Shown: positions 24,314 through 34,645 of the stretch, in pieces
Numbering within the stretch: position 1 is the stretch's first letter
How the letters are laid out: each line of letters starts with the position of its first letter
Source: Geodermatophilus africanus
GTDB taxonomy: Bacteria; Actinomycetota; Actinomycetes; Mycobacteriales; Geodermatophilaceae
Reading direction: 5' to 3'
Length of the DNA stretch: 64,000 bases
NCBI RefSeq assembly: GCF_900107105.1
Contig: NZ_FNOT01000015.1
Coordinates: forward strand, 61,095-125,094
Notes under the pieces: generated by a model
Told to the model about the DNA's origin: nothing
What the model saw: only the letters and a program-made list of their open reading frames with translations
Database searches by the model: none
Made by a program: the position numbers and the translations under genes

Positions 24314-25159
24314 GTGACGTCGAATCCCGAGGAGCGGTTGCACGCCCGCACGCTGGGCTCCGCCGGGCCGCGGGTGGTGTTCGTGCACGGACTGTTCGGC
24401 CAGGGCAAGAACTGGACGACGATCGCCAAGGGCCTGGCCGCCGACCACCGGGTGACCCTGCTCGACCTGCCGAACCACGGGCACTCGCCGTGGACCGACC
24501 GGGTCGACTACGCCGACATGGCCGAGCTGGTGGCCGCGGAGCTGGGCTCGTTCGGGGAGCCGGCGACGCTGGTCGGGCACTCGATGGGCGGCAAGGTGGC
24601 GATGCAGCTGGCCCTGCGCCACCCGGAGCTGCTCCGCGCGCTGGTGGTCGTCGACATCGCCCCGGTGGAGTACCCGATCTCCGGTGGCCGCACCGAGGAC
24701 CCCGACGAGGAGGCCTCGCCCTTCGCCGCGTACATCGCCGCGATGCGCGCCCTCGACCTCGACCGGCTGCGGACCCGGGAGGACGCCGACGCCGCGCTGC
24801 GGGCCGCCGTCCCGAGCAGGATGGTCCGCTCGTTCCTGCTGCAGAGCCTGGTCCGGGAGGGAGCCGGGGCCGCCGGCGGTTGGCGCTGGCGGCTCAACCT
24901 CGAGCTGCTCGAGCGCGACCTCGGCGAGCTCCGCGGCTTCCCCGAGCCACCGCCGGGCGCCCACTACGACGGACCGGTGCTGTGGATCGCGGGGGCGAAC
25001 AGCCACTACGTGCTGCCGGATGACCGGGCGCGCATGGAGGAGCTGTTCCCGAACACCCGGCTGGTCCGGGTGAAGAAGGCCGGCCACTGGGTGCACTCCG
25101 AGCAGCCGGAGGTCTTCCTGGAGACGGTCGAGCGGTTCCTCGAGCGCGTCGAGGACTGA
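24314..25159 (+). CDS. Alpha/beta-hydrolase (YbfF/ABHD11-like esterase)
   Basis: 281 residues. The oxyanion-hole region is FVHGLFGQGKNW, the NHGHS turn is LDLPNHGHSPW, the nucleophile elbow is GHSMGGK (Ser), and the catalytic His is in KKAGHWVHSEQP. This pattern matches short-chain esterases of the YbfF group. The substrate is unknown. GTG at 24314 is the best start before the TSNPEERLHARTLGS N-terminus; a strong Shine-Dalgarno is lacking. Upstream is vapC and downstream a cobT remnant, so no functional link is evident. Confidence 0.82.
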   Translation: MTSNPEERLHARTLGSAGPRVVFVHGLFGQGKNWTTIAKGLAADHRVTLLDLPNHGHSPWTDRVDYADMAELVAAELGSFGEPATLVGHSMGGKVAMQLALRHPELLRALVVVDIAPVEYPISGGRTEDPDEEASPFAAYIAAMRALDLDRLRTREDADAALRAAVPSRMVRSFLLQSLVREGAGAAGGWRWRLNLELLERDLGELRGFPEPPPGAHYDGPVLWIAGANSHYVLPDDRARMEELFPNTRLVRVKKAGHWVHSEQPEVFLETVERFLERVED

Positions 25160-25200
25160 TACCAGGACCACACCCCGACCTGACGCGCTCGACTGCAGGG

Positions 25201-25386
25201 CGGACGACAGTCGCCGGGCAGCGCAGCCGTGAGCGCGGGCACGAGCTCGTCCTCCGGGACCTGGGCCGGGAGCCGCTCCTGGACCTGCGGATGCGCGCCG
25301 GCGAGGGCGTCGGCGCGGTCCTGGCCGGCGGCCTGCTGCTCGCCGGGCTGGCGCTGCGCCGGGACACCGCCCGCGTCGACTCCTGA
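25201..25386 (+). pseudogene. cobT C-terminal remnant
   Basis: Reading frame ending at 25386 gives REPLLDLRMRAGEGVGAVLA, then GGLLLAGLALRRDTARVDS. This matches the last ~45 residues of CobT (nicotinate-nucleotide-dimethylbenzimidazole phosphoribosyltransferase), with the conserved PLLDL.MR.GEG.GA. The rest of a ~350-residue enzyme is absent and there is no start codon. It is a 5'-truncated remnant, suggesting deletion of a cobalamin gene here. Confidence 0.6.
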
Positions 25387-25544
25387 CCCGCGGCCGGACC
25401 CGCCGGTGCCCGACCGGTCTCCCCAGTCGGGGTGGCCGGGCCGCGCGCCGCGTCCCGGGCACCGCCGCCAGGCGTCAGGATGGGGGGTGAACGCCCGGTT
25501 CTCGTCGACCCCGGGCGGACGCGCAGTCACCCAGGAGCGAGCAG

Positions 25545-26024
25545 ATGACACACCCAGGTCCGCAGCAGTCCGGTGCGGAGGACCCGCACGGCGCACCACC
25601 TCCGGCCGGCTGGGGGCAGGAGCAGGCACTCCACGGCGGCGGGTACGCCGGGTACCAGGCCCCACCGGCGAGCGGCTGGCCGCCGGCCCAAGGCCAGCCG
25701 GCGCCCTACGGCCAGCCGGCGCCCTACGGCCAGCCGGCGCCCTACGGGCAGCCGGGCCCCTACGGCCAGCCCTACGGCGGCTACCCGTACGCGCCGCCGC
25801 AGCGCACCAACGGGATGGCCATCGCCTCGATGGTGCTGGGCATCCTCTGGCTGTACTGGATCGGCAGCATCCTGGCGCTGGTCTTCGGCTACACCGCCAA
25901 GAAGCAGATCCGGGAGCGCGGCGAGGCCGGGGGCGGCATGGCCACCGCCGGCATCGTGCTCGGCTGGATCGGCGTGGGCTTCCTGGGCCTCGGGCTCGTC
26001 TTCGGACTCGCCTCCGGCTTCTGA
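25545..26024 (+). CDS. DUF4190 membrane protein with PYGQ repeats
   Basis: 159 residues. An N-terminal 85-residue low-complexity region rich in Pro/Gly/Tyr/Gln is followed by two hydrophobic helices ([20 protein letters not shown] and [20 protein letters not shown]) with the [10 protein letters not shown] loop between them, the DUF4190 pattern. Function is unknown; such proteins are widespread in actinobacteria. ATG at 25545 has an AGGAG Shine-Dalgarno at ~25532. The cytoplasmic repeat could self-associate. Confidence 0.8.
   Translation: MTHPGPQQSGAEDPHGAPPPAGWGQEQALHGGGYAGYQAPPASGWPPAQGQPAPYGQPAPYGQPAPYGQPGPYGQPYGGYPYAPPQRTNGMAIASMVLGILWLYWIGSILALVFGYTAKKQIRERGEAGGGMATAGIVLGWIGVGFLGLGLVFGLASGF
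25695..25766 (+). repeat. 18-bp tandem repeat in DUF4190 gene
   Basis: Four units of CAGCCGGCGCCCTACGGC, the last with small changes, encoding the QPAPYG repeat. In-frame length changes are likely between strains. Confidence 0.8.
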
Positions 26025-26118
26025 GCCGGACGGCGGCCCGGGCGCACTCCTGCGTCCGGGGCCGCCGCCGTGGTCGCAGGGGTCGCGGGCGCGCCAGGTG
26101 CGGGGCCAGGATCGGCGC

Positions 26119-27753
26119 ATGACCGACCCCCGTGCCGGACAGCCGGCTGCCCCCAGCGACCTGGTCGACGTCGCCTCGCTGGTCACCGCGTACTACACGC
26201 TCGAGCCGGACCCGGCCGACCCGGGTCAGCAGGTCGCCTTCGGCACCTCCGGGCACCGGGGGTCGGCGTTCGACCGGGCCTTCAACGAAGCGCACATCGT
26301 CGCCACCACGCAGGCCATCTGCGAGTACCGCACGGCGCAGGGCTTCGACGGCCCGTTGTTCATCGGGCGGGACACCCACGCGCTCTCCGAGCCGGCCTGG
26401 GCGTCGGCGCTGGAGGTGCTGATCGCCAACGACGTGACCGTGCTGGTCGACGGCGCTGACCGGTTCACGCCCACCCCGGCGGTCAGCCACGCCATCCTGC
26501 GGGCCAACCGTGGGAAGGGCTCGGGCCTGGCCGACGGCATCGTCGTCACCCCGTCGCACAACCCGCCCCGCGACGGCGGCTTCAAGTACAACCCGCCCAA
26601 CGGCGGCCCGGCCGACACCGACGCCACCACGGTCATCGCCGCCCGCGCCAACGAGCTGCTGCAGAAGGGGCTCGAGGGCGTGCAGCGGGTGCCCTTCGCC
26701 CGGGCCCGCGCCGCCGCGCAGGCGCACGACTTCCTCGGCGACTACGTCGACGACCTGCCGCAGGTGCTCGACCTGGACGCGGTCCGCGACGCCGGGGTGC
26801 GGATCGGCGCCGACCCCCTCGGTGGCGCCAGCGTCGACTACTGGGGTGCGATCGCCGAGCGGCACCGCCTGGACCTCACCGTCGTCAACCCGCTGGTCGA
26901 CCCGACCTGGCGGTTCATGACACTGGACTGGGACGGCAAGATCCGCATGGACTGCTCGTCCCCGTCGGCCATGGCCTCGCTCATCGGCGAGCGGGAGCGG
27001 TTCCAGATCGCCACCGGCAACGACGCCGACGCCGACCGGCACGGCATCGTGACCCCCGACGGCGGGCTGATGAACCCCAACCACTTCCTCGCCGTGGCGA
27101 TCTCCTACCTGTTCGCCCACCGGCCGGAGTGGGGTGGCGAGGTCGCGGTCGGCAAGACGCTGGTGTCGTCGTCGCTCATCGACCGGGTGGTCGGGGGGCT
27201 GGGCCGGCGGCTGGTCGAGGTGCCGGTCGGCTTCAAGTGGTTCGTCCCCGGGCTGCTCGACGGCTCGGTCGGCTTCGGCGGCGAGGAGTCCGCCGGCGCC
27301 TCGTTCCTGCGGCGGGACGGCGGCGTCTGGACGACGGACAAGGACGGCGTCCTGCTCGCCCTGCTGGCCAGCGAGATCCAGGCGGTCACCGGCAGCTCGC
27401 CGTCCCGGCTGCACGCCGAGCTGACCGCCCGGTACGGGGAGTCGGCGTACGCCCGCATCGACGCGCCGGCCAGCCGCGAGCAGAAGGCGGCGCTCGGGAA
27501 GCTCTCCCCGGAGGACGTGACGGCGACCGAGCTGGCCGGCGAGCCGATCACCGCCAAGCTCACCCGCGCACCGGGCAACGACGCCGCCATCGGCGGGCTC
27601 AAGGTGACCACGGAGAACGCCTGGTTCGCCGCCCGCCCGTCGGGCACCGAGGACGTCTACAAGGTCTACGCCGAGTCGTTCAAGGGCCCCGACCACCTGG
27701 CGCAGGTGCAGGAGGAGGCCAAGGCGGTCGTGACGGCCGCTCTCGGGGGGTGA
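26119..27753 (+). CDS. pgm: Phosphoglucomutase (alpha-D-glucose phosphate-specific)
   Basis: 544 residues, the usual length for this PGM subfamily. It interconverts glucose-1-P and glucose-6-P, supplying trehalose, glycogen and wall precursors. Signatures: FGTSGHRG, catalytic [20 protein letters not shown] (phospho-Ser), metal-binding [18 protein letters not shown] and the phosphate-binding [13 protein letters not shown] at 26119 is chosen because MTDPRAGQ precedes the family start. A TGATCAT hairpin follows the stop at once. The product feeds trehalose synthesis encoded by otsA/otsB in the same window. Confidence 0.94.
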   Translation: MTDPRAGQPAAPSDLVDVASLVTAYYTLEPDPADPGQQVAFGTSGHRGSAFDRAFNEAHIVATTQAICEYRTAQGFDGPLFIGRDTHALSEPAWASALEVLIANDVTVLVDGADRFTPTPAVSHAILRANRGKGSGLADGIVVTPSHNPPRDGGFKYNPPNGGPADTDATTVIAARANELLQKGLEGVQRVPFARARAAAQAHDFLGDYVDDLPQVLDLDAVRDAGVRIGADPLGGASVDYWGAIAERHRLDLTVVNPLVDPTWRFMTLDWDGKIRMDCSSPSAMASLIGERERFQIATGNDADADRHGIVTPDGGLMNPNHFLAVAISYLFAHRPEWGGEVAVGKTLVSSSLIDRVVGGLGRRLVEVPVGFKWFVPGLLDGSVGFGGEESAGASFLRRDGGVWTTDKDGVLLALLASEIQAVTGSSPSRLHAELTARYGESAYARIDAPASREQKAALGKLSPEDVTATELAGEPITAKLTRAPGNDAAIGGLKVTTENAWFAARPSGTEDVYKVYAESFKGPDHLAQVQEEAKAVVTAALGG

Positions 27754-27757
27754 ACCT

Positions 27758-27822
27758 CGGTGATCACCGGCGGGTGGTCGCTCGACACACTGTCGAGGGC
27801 GACCACCCGCCGATGATCACGG
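27758..27822. repeat. TGATCA(T)-armed hairpin, copy 4
   Basis: Arms near CGGTGATCACCGGCGGGTGG (from 27758) and CCACCCGCCGATGATCACGG (to 27822) pair with two mismatches. CTCGACA and TGTCGAG extend the stem with a short bulge, giving an almost complete ~64-nt hairpin. It lies between convergent pgm and glpK1. Confidence 0.75.
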
Positions 27823-27835
27823 CAGGATGTCGCCG

Positions 27836-29353
27836 CTACTTCACGTCCTCGTCGACCCAGTCGAGGCTCTTGGTGACCGCCTTCTGCCAGTTGCGGTAGT
27901 TGCGCTCCCGCTCGTCGGCCGGCATCTGCGGCTCCCAGCGCTTGTCCTCGGCCCACTTGGCGGTGAGCTCGTCGAGGTCGGACCAGAAGCCGACGGCGAG
28001 CCCGGCGGCGTAGGCGGCGCCCAGCGCGGTGGTCTCGGCGATCTTGGGCCGGATCACCGGGACGTCCAGGATGTCGGCCTGGAACTGCATGAGCAGCTCG
28101 TTGCCGACCATGCCGCCGTCCACCCGCAGCTCGGTGAGGTCGACGCCGGAGTCGGCGTTCATCGCGTCGAGCACCTCGCGGGTCTGGTACGCCGTCGCCT
28201 CGAGCACCGCCCGGGCCAGGTGGCCCTTGTTGACGTACCGGGTGAGCCCGACGATCGCGCCGCGGGCGTCCGAGCGCCAGTGCGGCGCGAAGAGCCCGGA
28301 GAAGGCGGGCACGAAGTACGCGCCGCCGTTGTCCTCGACCGAGCGGGCCTGTTCCTCGATCTCCGGCGCGCTCGTGATCATCCCGAGGTTGTCCCGGACC
28401 CACTGCACCAGCGAGCCGGTGACGGCGATCGAGCCCTCCAGTGCGTACACCGGCTTGCCGTCGCCCAGCTGGTAGCACAGCGTCGTGAGCAGGCCGTTCT
28501 GCGAGGGGACGGCCTCCTCGCCGGTGTTGAGCAGCATGAAGTTGCCGGTGCCGTAGGTGTTCTTGGCCATGCCCTTGGTGAAGCAGACCTGGCCGAAGGT
28601 GGCCGCCTGCTGGTCGCCGAGCGAGCCGGCGATCGGCACCCCGGCGAGGAAGCCGGCCTTGCGGCCGCGGCCGTACTCCTCGGAGTTGGATCGGATCTCC
28701 GGGAGCATCGACATCGGGATGCCCATCTCCTCGGCGATGCCGGCGTCCCAGCTCAGCGACCGGTAGTCCATGAGCATGGTGCGCGAGGCGTTGGAGACGT
28801 CGGTCAGGTGCAGCCCGCCGTCGGCCCCGCCGGTCATGTTCCAGATCAGCCAGGAGTCGATGGTCCCCATCAGGAGCTCGCCGCGCTCGGCCCGCTCCCG
28901 GGCGCCGTCGACGTTGTCGAGGATCCAGCGCACCTTGGGCCCGGAGAAGTAGGTGGCCAGCGGCAGGCCGACCTTGTCCTTGTACCTGTCGGCGCCGCCG
29001 CCGAGGGCGCCGAGCTGCTCGACGATCGCCGAGGTGCGGGTGTCCTGCCAGACGATCGCGTTGTGGACCGGCTGGCCGGTGCTGCGATCCCAGACGACGG
29101 CGGTCTCGCGCTGGTTGGTGATGCCGACGGCGACCACGTCGGAGGTGCCGACGTTGCCCCGGGCGAGGGCCTGGCCCACCACCTCGCGGGTGTTGGCCCA
29201 GATCTCGTTGGCGTCGTGCTCGACCCACCCGGCGCGCGGGAAGATCTGCTGATGCTCCTTCTGACCGACCGAGACCACGGCACCTTCGTGGTCGAAGATC
29301 ATGCAGCGGGTGCTCGTGGTCCCCTGGTCGATGGCTGCCACGTACTGGCTCAC
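27836..29353 (-). CDS. glpK: Glycerol kinase 1
   Basis: 505 residues. FGGY carbohydrate kinase that makes glycerol-3-phosphate. Signatures: [15 protein letters not shown] (phosphate 1), [29 protein letters not shown], the family hallmark GSLGDQQAA, and [13 protein letters not shown] at 29353 has a GAGAGGA Shine-Dalgarno. It follows glpF 46 bp upstream, the usual glpF-glpK operon. A second, divergent-context glpK lies at 30277. Confidence 0.95.
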   Translation of the reverse strand: MSQYVAAIDQGTTSTRCMIFDHEGAVVSVGQKEHQQIFPRAGWVEHDANEIWANTREVVGQALARGNVGTSDVVAVGITNQRETAVVWDRSTGQPVHNAIVWQDTRTSAIVEQLGALGGGADRYKDKVGLPLATYFSGPKVRWILDNVDGARERAERGELLMGTIDSWLIWNMTGGADGGLHLTDVSNASRTMLMDYRSLSWDAGIAEEMGIPMSMLPEIRSNSEEYGRGRKAGFLAGVPIAGSLGDQQAATFGQVCFTKGMAKNTYGTGNFMLLNTGEEAVPSQNGLLTTLCYQLGDGKPVYALEGSIAVTGSLVQWVRDNLGMITSAPEIEEQARSVEDNGGAYFVPAFSGLFAPHWRSDARGAIVGLTRYVNKGHLARAVLEATAYQTREVLDAMNADSGVDLTELRVDGGMVGNELLMQFQADILDVPVIRPKIAETTALGAAYAAGLAVGFWSDLDELTAKWAEDKRWEPQMPADERERNYRNWQKAVTKSLDWVDEDVK

Positions 29354-29399
29354 GGGTGGTTCCTCTCGCTTCGTCGCGGTGGGGTTCGGGGAGCTGCGG

Positions 29400-30122
29400 T
29401 CAGAGGGGGACGCGGGACAGCAGGCCGCCCAGGACGGCCCCGATGAGCGGGCCGACGATCGGCACCCAGGCGTAGCCCCAGTTGCTGTCCCCCTTGCCGC
29501 GGATCGGCAGCACGGCGTGGGCGATGCGCGGGCCCAGGTCGCGGGCGGGGTTGATGGCGTAGCCGGTCGGCCCGCCGAGGGAGGCGCCGATGCCGACGAC
29601 GAGCAGGGCGACCGCGAGCGGGCCGAGCTCGCCGGGCGTGTCCCCGAAGCGCAGGATGATGTAGACGAGCACGAACGTGCCGATGACCTCGGTGATCACG
29701 TTCCACGGGGTGCTCTTGATCGCCGGGCCGGTGGAGAAGGTGCCGAGCACCGGCTCGGTCGCCGCGTCGTAGTGCTTGCGGTAGGCCATCCACGCGACGA
29801 CGGCCCCCAGGAAGGCGCCGACCAACTGTCCGACGACGTAGACGAGGGACGACGCCAGGGTGATCGGCACATCGGGCGCGTACTCGTCCGCGCCGCTCAC
29901 CGCGATGCCGAGGGTGACCGCCGGGTTGATGTGCGCCCCGGAGCTGGCGCCGGCGTAGACGCCGGCGAAGACGGCGATGCCCCAGCCGAAGTTGATCAGC
30001 AGCCAGTTCGCCCCGTTGCCGTACGTCCCGGGGAGGACGACGTTCGCGACCACCCCGACGCCGAGGAGTATCAGGATGAAGGTCCCGACGACCTCGCTGC
30101 CGAAGACTGTCCACAGGCTCAT
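29400..30122 (-). CDS. glpF: Glycerol facilitator (aquaglyceroporin)
   Basis: 240 residues with six transmembrane helices. Two NPA boxes, [10 protein letters not shown] and [10 protein letters not shown], form the pore. The GlpF-type Asp after NPAR (NPARD) is typical of glycerol-permeable channels. ATG at 30122 has a GAGGAG Shine-Dalgarno. It is first gene of the glpF-glpK1 operon. An IclR-type operator at 30246 lies ~125 bp upstream. Confidence 0.93.
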   Translation of the reverse strand: MSLWTVFGSEVVGTFILILLGVGVVANVVLPGTYGNGANWLLINFGWGIAVFAGVYAGASSGAHINPAVTLGIAVSGADEYAPDVPITLASSLVYVVGQLVGAFLGAVVAWMAYRKHYDAATEPVLGTFSTGPAIKSTPWNVITEVIGTFVLVYIILRFGDTPGELGPLAVALLVVGIGASLGGPTGYAINPARDLGPRIAHAVLPIRGKGDSNWGYAWVPIVGPLIGAVLGGLLSRVPL

Positions 30123-30245
30123 GCGCTGCTCTCCTCATCGCCGGTGATGCGTGGGCCCCGGGGCGACGCCGGTCCGCGGCGCCGCCCGGACGACGGCCGG
30201 GGCCGGTGACGCTATTCACACAGGTGGAGGCGGGACAACGGGTGC

Positions 30246-30264
30246 TGTACGACCATGTCGCACA
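30246..30264. promoter_or_regulatory. Glycerol-regulon operator 1 (glpF upstream)
   Basis: TGTACGACCATGTCGCACA, an imperfect palindrome TGT.CGAC-N3-GTCG.ACA. The same motif (TGTACGACGATGTCGAACG) lies upstream of glpD at 32558. This places one site before glpF and one between iclR and glpD. Confidence 0.75.
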
Positions 30265-30276
30265 AACCGGCCCGGG

Positions 30277-31785
30277 TCAGGGGCGTTCGCCCCAGGCGAT
30301 GCTGAGCTGCACGGCGCGCTCCCACTCGGGGTAGGCGGCGTCGAGCGCGGCGACCCGCTTCGGGTCGGGCACCCACTGCGCCGAGCGGTGCCAGTTGCGC
30401 CGCAGCGCCCCGGTGTCCGACCACACCCCCACGGCGAGCCCGGCCGCGTAGGCCGCGCCCAGCGACACCGTCTCCCCCACCATCGGGCGCACCACCGGGC
30501 TGTCGAGCACGTCGGCCAGGAACTGCATGAGCAGGTTGTTGGTGGTCATCCCGCCGTCCACCCGCAGCGCGGTGAGCGGCAGCCCCGAGTCGGCGTCCAT
30601 CGCCCGGACGACGTCCCGCGTCTGCCAGCCGGTGGCCTCCAGCACCGCCCGGGCCAGGTGGCCCTTGGTGACGTAGGAGGTCAGGCCGGCCACCAGTCCG
30701 CGGGCCCGGCCGGCCCAGTGCGGGGCGAGCAGGCCGGAGAACGCCGGGACGACGTAGCACCCGCCGTTGTCGGAGACGCTGCGGGCGAGGGTCTCCACCT
30801 CGGCCGCGGAGCCGATCAGCCCGAGGCTGTCCCGCAGCCACTGCACCAGGGCGCCGGTGACGGCGATCGAGCCCTCCAGCGCGTAGTGCACCGGCTCCCC
30901 CGCCAGCTGGTAGGCCACCGTGCTGATCAGCCCGTGGCGCGAGCGGACCAGGTCCTCCCCGGTGTTCTGCAGCAGGAAGCTGCCGGTGCCGTAGGTGCAC
31001 TTGGTCTCGCCGGGGGCGAAGCAGGTCTGCCCGAACAGCGCCGCCTGCTGGTCGCCGAGCGCGCCGCCGATGGTCAGCGGCACCGGCAGCGCGGTGGCGG
31101 TGCCGAGCACGCCGACCGAGGGGCGGATCTCGGGCAGCATCGCCGCGGGGACGCCGAAGAGGTCGAGCAGGTCGGGGTCCCAGCGGCAGCTGCGCACATC
31201 CATCAGCAGGGTCCGGCTGGCGTTGGTCACGTCGGTGACGTGCACCCCGCCGTCCGGCCCGCCGGTGAGGTTCCAGATCAGCCAGCTCTCCATGGTCCCG
31301 AACAGCAGCTCGCCGCGTTCGGCCCGCGCCCGCGCGCCCGGGACGCTGTCGAGCACCCAGCGCAGCCGGGGACCGGCGAAGTACCCGGCCAGCTCCAGCC
31401 CGGTGCGCTCGCGCACCAGCGGGGCCTCGGGCCGGGCGGCCAGCTGCTCCACCAGCGGCCCGGTGCGGGTGTCCTGCCACACCAGCGCCCGCACCAGCGG
31501 CCGCCCGGTGGCGCGGTCCCAGACCACCGTCGTCTCGCGCTGGTTGGCGATGCCCAGCGCCACCACCTGCCCGGGCAGGCCGGCGACGTCGCGCAGCGCC
31601 TGGGCGGCGGTGAGCTGCGTGTTGGCCCAGATCTCCTCCGGGTCGTGCTCCACCCAGCCGGGGCGGGGGAAGTGCTGGCGGTGCTCGCGCTGGCGGACGG
31701 CGACCAGCCGGCCGGCGCGGTCGAACACGATCGACCGGGTCGAGGTGGTGCCCTGGTCCACCGCGAGCACGTAGCGCTCCGTCAT
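30277..31785 (-). CDS. glpK: Glycerol kinase 2
   Basis: 502 residues. FGGY kinase with [53 protein letters not shown] and [10 protein letters not shown], all as in true GlpK. It differs from copy 1 through much of its length. ATG at 31785 overlaps the iclR stop as ATGA, so it is translated with the regulator. Two kinases in one locus suggest different expression or substrates (for example dihydroxyacetone), but specificity cannot be read from sequence. Confidence 0.93.
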   Translation of the reverse strand: MTERYVLAVDQGTTSTRSIVFDRAGRLVAVRQREHRQHFPRPGWVEHDPEEIWANTQLTAAQALRDVAGLPGQVVALGIANQRETTVVWDRATGRPLVRALVWQDTRTGPLVEQLAARPEAPLVRERTGLELAGYFAGPRLRWVLDSVPGARARAERGELLFGTMESWLIWNLTGGPDGGVHVTDVTNASRTLLMDVRSCRWDPDLLDLFGVPAAMLPEIRPSVGVLGTATALPVPLTIGGALGDQQAALFGQTCFAPGETKCTYGTGSFLLQNTGEDLVRSRHGLISTVAYQLAGEPVHYALEGSIAVTGALVQWLRDSLGLIGSAAEVETLARSVSDNGGCYVVPAFSGLLAPHWAGRARGLVAGLTSYVTKGHLARAVLEATGWQTRDVVRAMDADSGLPLTALRVDGGMTTNNLLMQFLADVLDSPVVRPMVGETVSLGAAYAAGLAVGVWSDTGALRRNWHRSAQWVPDPKRVAALDAAYPEWERAVQLSIAWGERP

Positions 31786-32534
31786 GTGGCCAGCTCCCGG
31801 GAGACGGCCGCCGCGGCCTCGACCACCATGGCGCGCAGCGCCGGCCGCGCGGCGTCGGCGAACAGCTCCTCGACCGGGCCGCTGACGCCGAGCGCGCCGA
31901 CGACCAGGCCACCCGGGCCGTGCACCGGCGCGGCGATCCCGCCCACGCCGAGCTGGAACTCCCCCTGCTGCTCGGCCCAGCCCCGCGCCCGGGCGGCCTG
32001 GAGCTCGACCAGCAGCGCCGCCGGGTCGACCACGGTGCGCGCGGTGAACGCGTCCAGCGGGACGTCGGCCAGCGCCCGGGCCATCGCCGGGCGGGAGGCC
32101 AGCAGCACCTTCCCCACCGCGGTCGCGTGGGCGGGCAGCACCGCGCCGACCTCCAGCTCCTGCGGCGAGTCGTCGGGCCGGAACACGTGGTGGACGACCA
32201 CCACCTGCAGGCCCGCCGGCGTCCCGAGCCGGACGGCGAAGCCGCTGCGGGCGGCCAGGGAGTCCGCCCAGTTCGACGCGCGGGAACGCAGCTCGTTGAC
32301 GTCCAGGTAGTGCGAACCCAGCCCCAGCAGGCCGGCGCCGAGGGTGTAGCGGCCGGTGCGCTGGTCCTGCTCGACGAACCCGACGGCCAGTAGCGTCCGC
32401 AGCAGCCCGTGGGTCGTCGTCTTCGGCAGCCCGACCGCGGCGGCCAGTTCGGTCACGCCCATCTGACCGCCGGACTCGACGATCGCGTGCAGCAACGTGG
32501 CTGCACGCTCGATGGACTGCACGGTGCCGGGCAT
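31782..32534 (-). CDS. IclR-family regulator of glycerol genes
   Basis: 250 residues. N-terminal winged helix ([22 protein letters not shown]) and a C-terminal IclR effector domain (residues ~85-245). In Streptomyces an IclR protein, GylR, represses the glycerol operon. Here it is coupled with glpK2, divergent from glpD, and close to glpF, which fits the same role. Both flanking promoters carry the shared palindrome (30246 and 32558). Confidence 0.88.
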   Translation of the reverse strand: MPGTVQSIERAATLLHAIVESGGQMGVTELAAAVGLPKTTTHGLLRTLLAVGFVEQDQRTGRYTLGAGLLGLGSHYLDVNELRSRASNWADSLAARSGFAVRLGTPAGLQVVVVHHVFRPDDSPQELEVGAVLPAHATAVGKVLLASRPAMARALADVPLDAFTARTVVDPAALLVELQAARARGWAEQQGEFQLGVGGIAAPVHGPGGLVVGALGVSGPVEELFADAARPALRAMVVEAAAAVSRELAT

Positions 32535-32557
32535 GGCCGGTCACCTTAGGCCCTCGG

Positions 32558-32576
32558 TGTACGACGATGTCGAACG
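32558..32576. promoter_or_regulatory. Glycerol-regulon operator 2 (iclR-glpD gap)
   Basis: TGTACGACGATGTCGAACG in the 112-bp gap between the divergent iclR and glpD genes. It matches the site at 30246 in 16 of 19 positions. Confidence 0.75.
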
Positions 32577-32646
32577 ACGAGCGTCGACGCCCTCTGACCA
32601 CCGTCCTACCGTGGGACGCAGAGCAGTCCCCGCCTGAGGAGTCGGC

Positions 32647-34377
32647 ATGCCGGTAGTCCCCGCACTCGGTCCCGAACAGCGCGCACGAGCCTGGGCCGAG
32701 CTGGCCGAACAACCCTTCGAGGTCCTGGTCGTCGGTGCCGGCGTGACCGGCAGCGGCGTCGCGCTCGACGCGGCTACCCGGGGCCTGCGGACGGCGCTGG
32801 TCGAGGCCCGCGACTTCGCCAGCGGCACCTCCTCCCGCTCCTCGAAGCTGTTCCACGGCGGCCTGCGCTACCTGGAGCAGTTCGACTTCACCCTGGTCCG
32901 CGAGGCGCTGCACGAGCGCGACCTCTCCGTCACCCGGATCGCGCCGCACCTGGTCAAGCCGGTGCCGTTCCTCTACCCGCTGGAGCACCGGGTGTGGGAG
33001 CGGCCCTACGTCACCGCCGGCCTGGTCCTCTACGACCAGCTGGCCCGCCTCGGCGCGCTGTCCACGCCGATGCCCCGGCACAAGCACCTCAGCCGCCGCG
33101 GCGCCCGGCAGCTGTTCCCCGCGCTCAAGCCCGACGCGCTCGTCGGCGCCATCCGCTACTACGACGCGCAGGCCGACGACGCCCGGCACACCCTCAGCGT
33201 CGCCCGCACCGCCGCCGCCTACGGGGCGACCGTGCTGAACTCCGCCGAGGTGGTGGCCTTCCACCACGCCGGCGGCCGGGTCACCGGGGTGCGGGTGCGC
33301 GACGTGGAGACCGGTGCCGAGGTCGACGTGCAGGCCGAGGTCGTCGTCAACGCCACCGGCGTGTGGACCGACGACATCCAGACCCTGGTCGGCGGGCGCG
33401 GCCGGTTCCACGTGCGGGCCAGCAAGGGCGTGCACATCGTCGTCCCCCGCGACCGGATCAACGGCGAGGCCGGGCTGATCCTGCGCACTGAGAAGTCGGT
33501 GCTGTTCGTGATCCCCTGGGGCAGCCACTGGATCGTCGGGACGACGGACACCGACTGGACGCTGGACAAGGCACACCCGGCGGCGTCCCGGGCCGACATC
33601 GACTACATCCTCGAGCACGTCAACCAGGTGCTCGCCGTCCCGCTGAGCCACGACGACATCACCGGCGTCTACGCCGGGCTGCGCCCGCTGCTGTCCGGCG
33701 AGTCGGAGCAGACCAGCCAGCTGTCCCGCGAGCACGCGGTCGCCCGGCCGATGCCGGGGGTGGTCGCGGTGGCCGGCGGCAAGTACACGACCTACCGGCC
33801 GATGGCGGCCGACGCGGTGGACGCCGTCGCCGACGACGTCACGCGGTCCGTGCCGCCGAGCGTCACCGAGAACATCCCGCTGGTCGGCGCCGAGGGCTAC
33901 CACGCGATGGTCAACCAGCTGCACGGGCTGAGCGAGCGCTGGGGCATCCCGCACTTCCGCGCCGAGCACCTGCTCAACCGCTACGGCTCGGAGACCCCCG
34001 AGGTGCTCGGGCTGGCCGCCGACGACCGCTCGCTGCTCGAGCCGGTGCCCGGCGCCGAGGAGTACCTGATGGTCGAGATGGTCTGGGGTGCCTCCCACGA
34101 GGGGGCGCTGCACCTCGACGACCTGCTGGCCCGGCGCACCCGGATCTCGATCGAGACCCCGCACCGCGGCATGGACAGCGCCGAGCCGGTGGCCCGGGCC
34201 GTCGCCGGGGTCCTCGGCTGGGACGAGCAGCGGATCGCCAACGAGGTGCAGAGCTACGCCGCCCGGGTGGAGGCCGAGCGCCGCTCGCAGACCGAGCCCA
34301 GTGACCAGGAGGCCGACGCGGTCCGCGTGGCCGCCCCGGACACCCGCGCCGTCGCGGTGGGCCGCGCGCTCGTGTGA
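32647..34377 (+). CDS. glpD: Glycerol-3-phosphate dehydrogenase (FAD)
   Basis: 576 residues, normal for aerobic GlpD. It oxidises glycerol-3-P to dihydroxyacetone phosphate at the membrane. Signatures: FAD site [40 protein letters not shown] and [13 protein letters not shown], then the C-terminal GlpD domain. ATG at 32647 has TGAGGAGT upstream. It is transcribed rightward from the iclR gap, with the shared operator between. Two TCC-loop hairpins follow the stop. Confidence 0.95.
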   Translation: MPVVPALGPEQRARAWAELAEQPFEVLVVGAGVTGSGVALDAATRGLRTALVEARDFASGTSSRSSKLFHGGLRYLEQFDFTLVREALHERDLSVTRIAPHLVKPVPFLYPLEHRVWERPYVTAGLVLYDQLARLGALSTPMPRHKHLSRRGARQLFPALKPDALVGAIRYYDAQADDARHTLSVARTAAAYGATVLNSAEVVAFHHAGGRVTGVRVRDVETGAEVDVQAEVVVNATGVWTDDIQTLVGGRGRFHVRASKGVHIVVPRDRINGEAGLILRTEKSVLFVIPWGSHWIVGTTDTDWTLDKAHPAASRADIDYILEHVNQVLAVPLSHDDITGVYAGLRPLLSGESEQTSQLSREHAVARPMPGVVAVAGGKYTTYRPMAADAVDAVADDVTRSVPPSVTENIPLVGAEGYHAMVNQLHGLSERWGIPHFRAEHLLNRYGSETPEVLGLAADDRSLLEPVPGAEEYLMVEMVWGASHEGALHLDDLLARRTRISIETPHRGMDSAEPVARAVAGVLGWDEQRIANEVQSYAARVEAERRSQTEPSDQEADAVRVAAPDTRAVAVGRALV

Positions 34378-34380
34378 TCT

Positions 34381-34428
34381 GCGGTCCTCCGGACCGCCCC
34401 GCGGTGACATCGCGGTCCTCCGGACCGC
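34381..34428. repeat. TCC-loop hairpin repeat, tandem copies 2 and 3
   Basis: GCGGTCC-TCC-GGACCGC occurs at 34381-34397 and again at 34412-34428. It starts 3 bp after the glpD stop and is related to the one at 3158. It may end glpD transcription. Confidence 0.7.
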
Positions 34429-34645
34429 ACCGCGGCCAACGGCCGTCCCCGGCTGCCGTGGAGCCACTGCCCGTGTCCCGGTCGGGAGACCCTGCGGGCC
34501 CCCGCGACCGGGTCCACCCCGGCTCGGTGCCGTCACCGGCTCCGGAGGACCTGTCGCCCGGTGACGTCCCGGCCTGCGCTGGGCTCGACGCTTCCCCAAG
34601 CCGCGGCGGGGTGCCGTCCCGGCACGGCGGGGGCAGGATCGGACC

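Noticed and set aside
29690..29700. TGATCA within glpF (and similar ones in glpK1 and MCP 1)
   Set aside because: Single occurrences in coding DNA without the inverted-repeat partner; not members of the hairpin family.
33404..33420. GTTCCACGTGCGGG within glpD
   Set aside because: Only one half matches the palindrome; treated as a coincidental half site in coding sequence.
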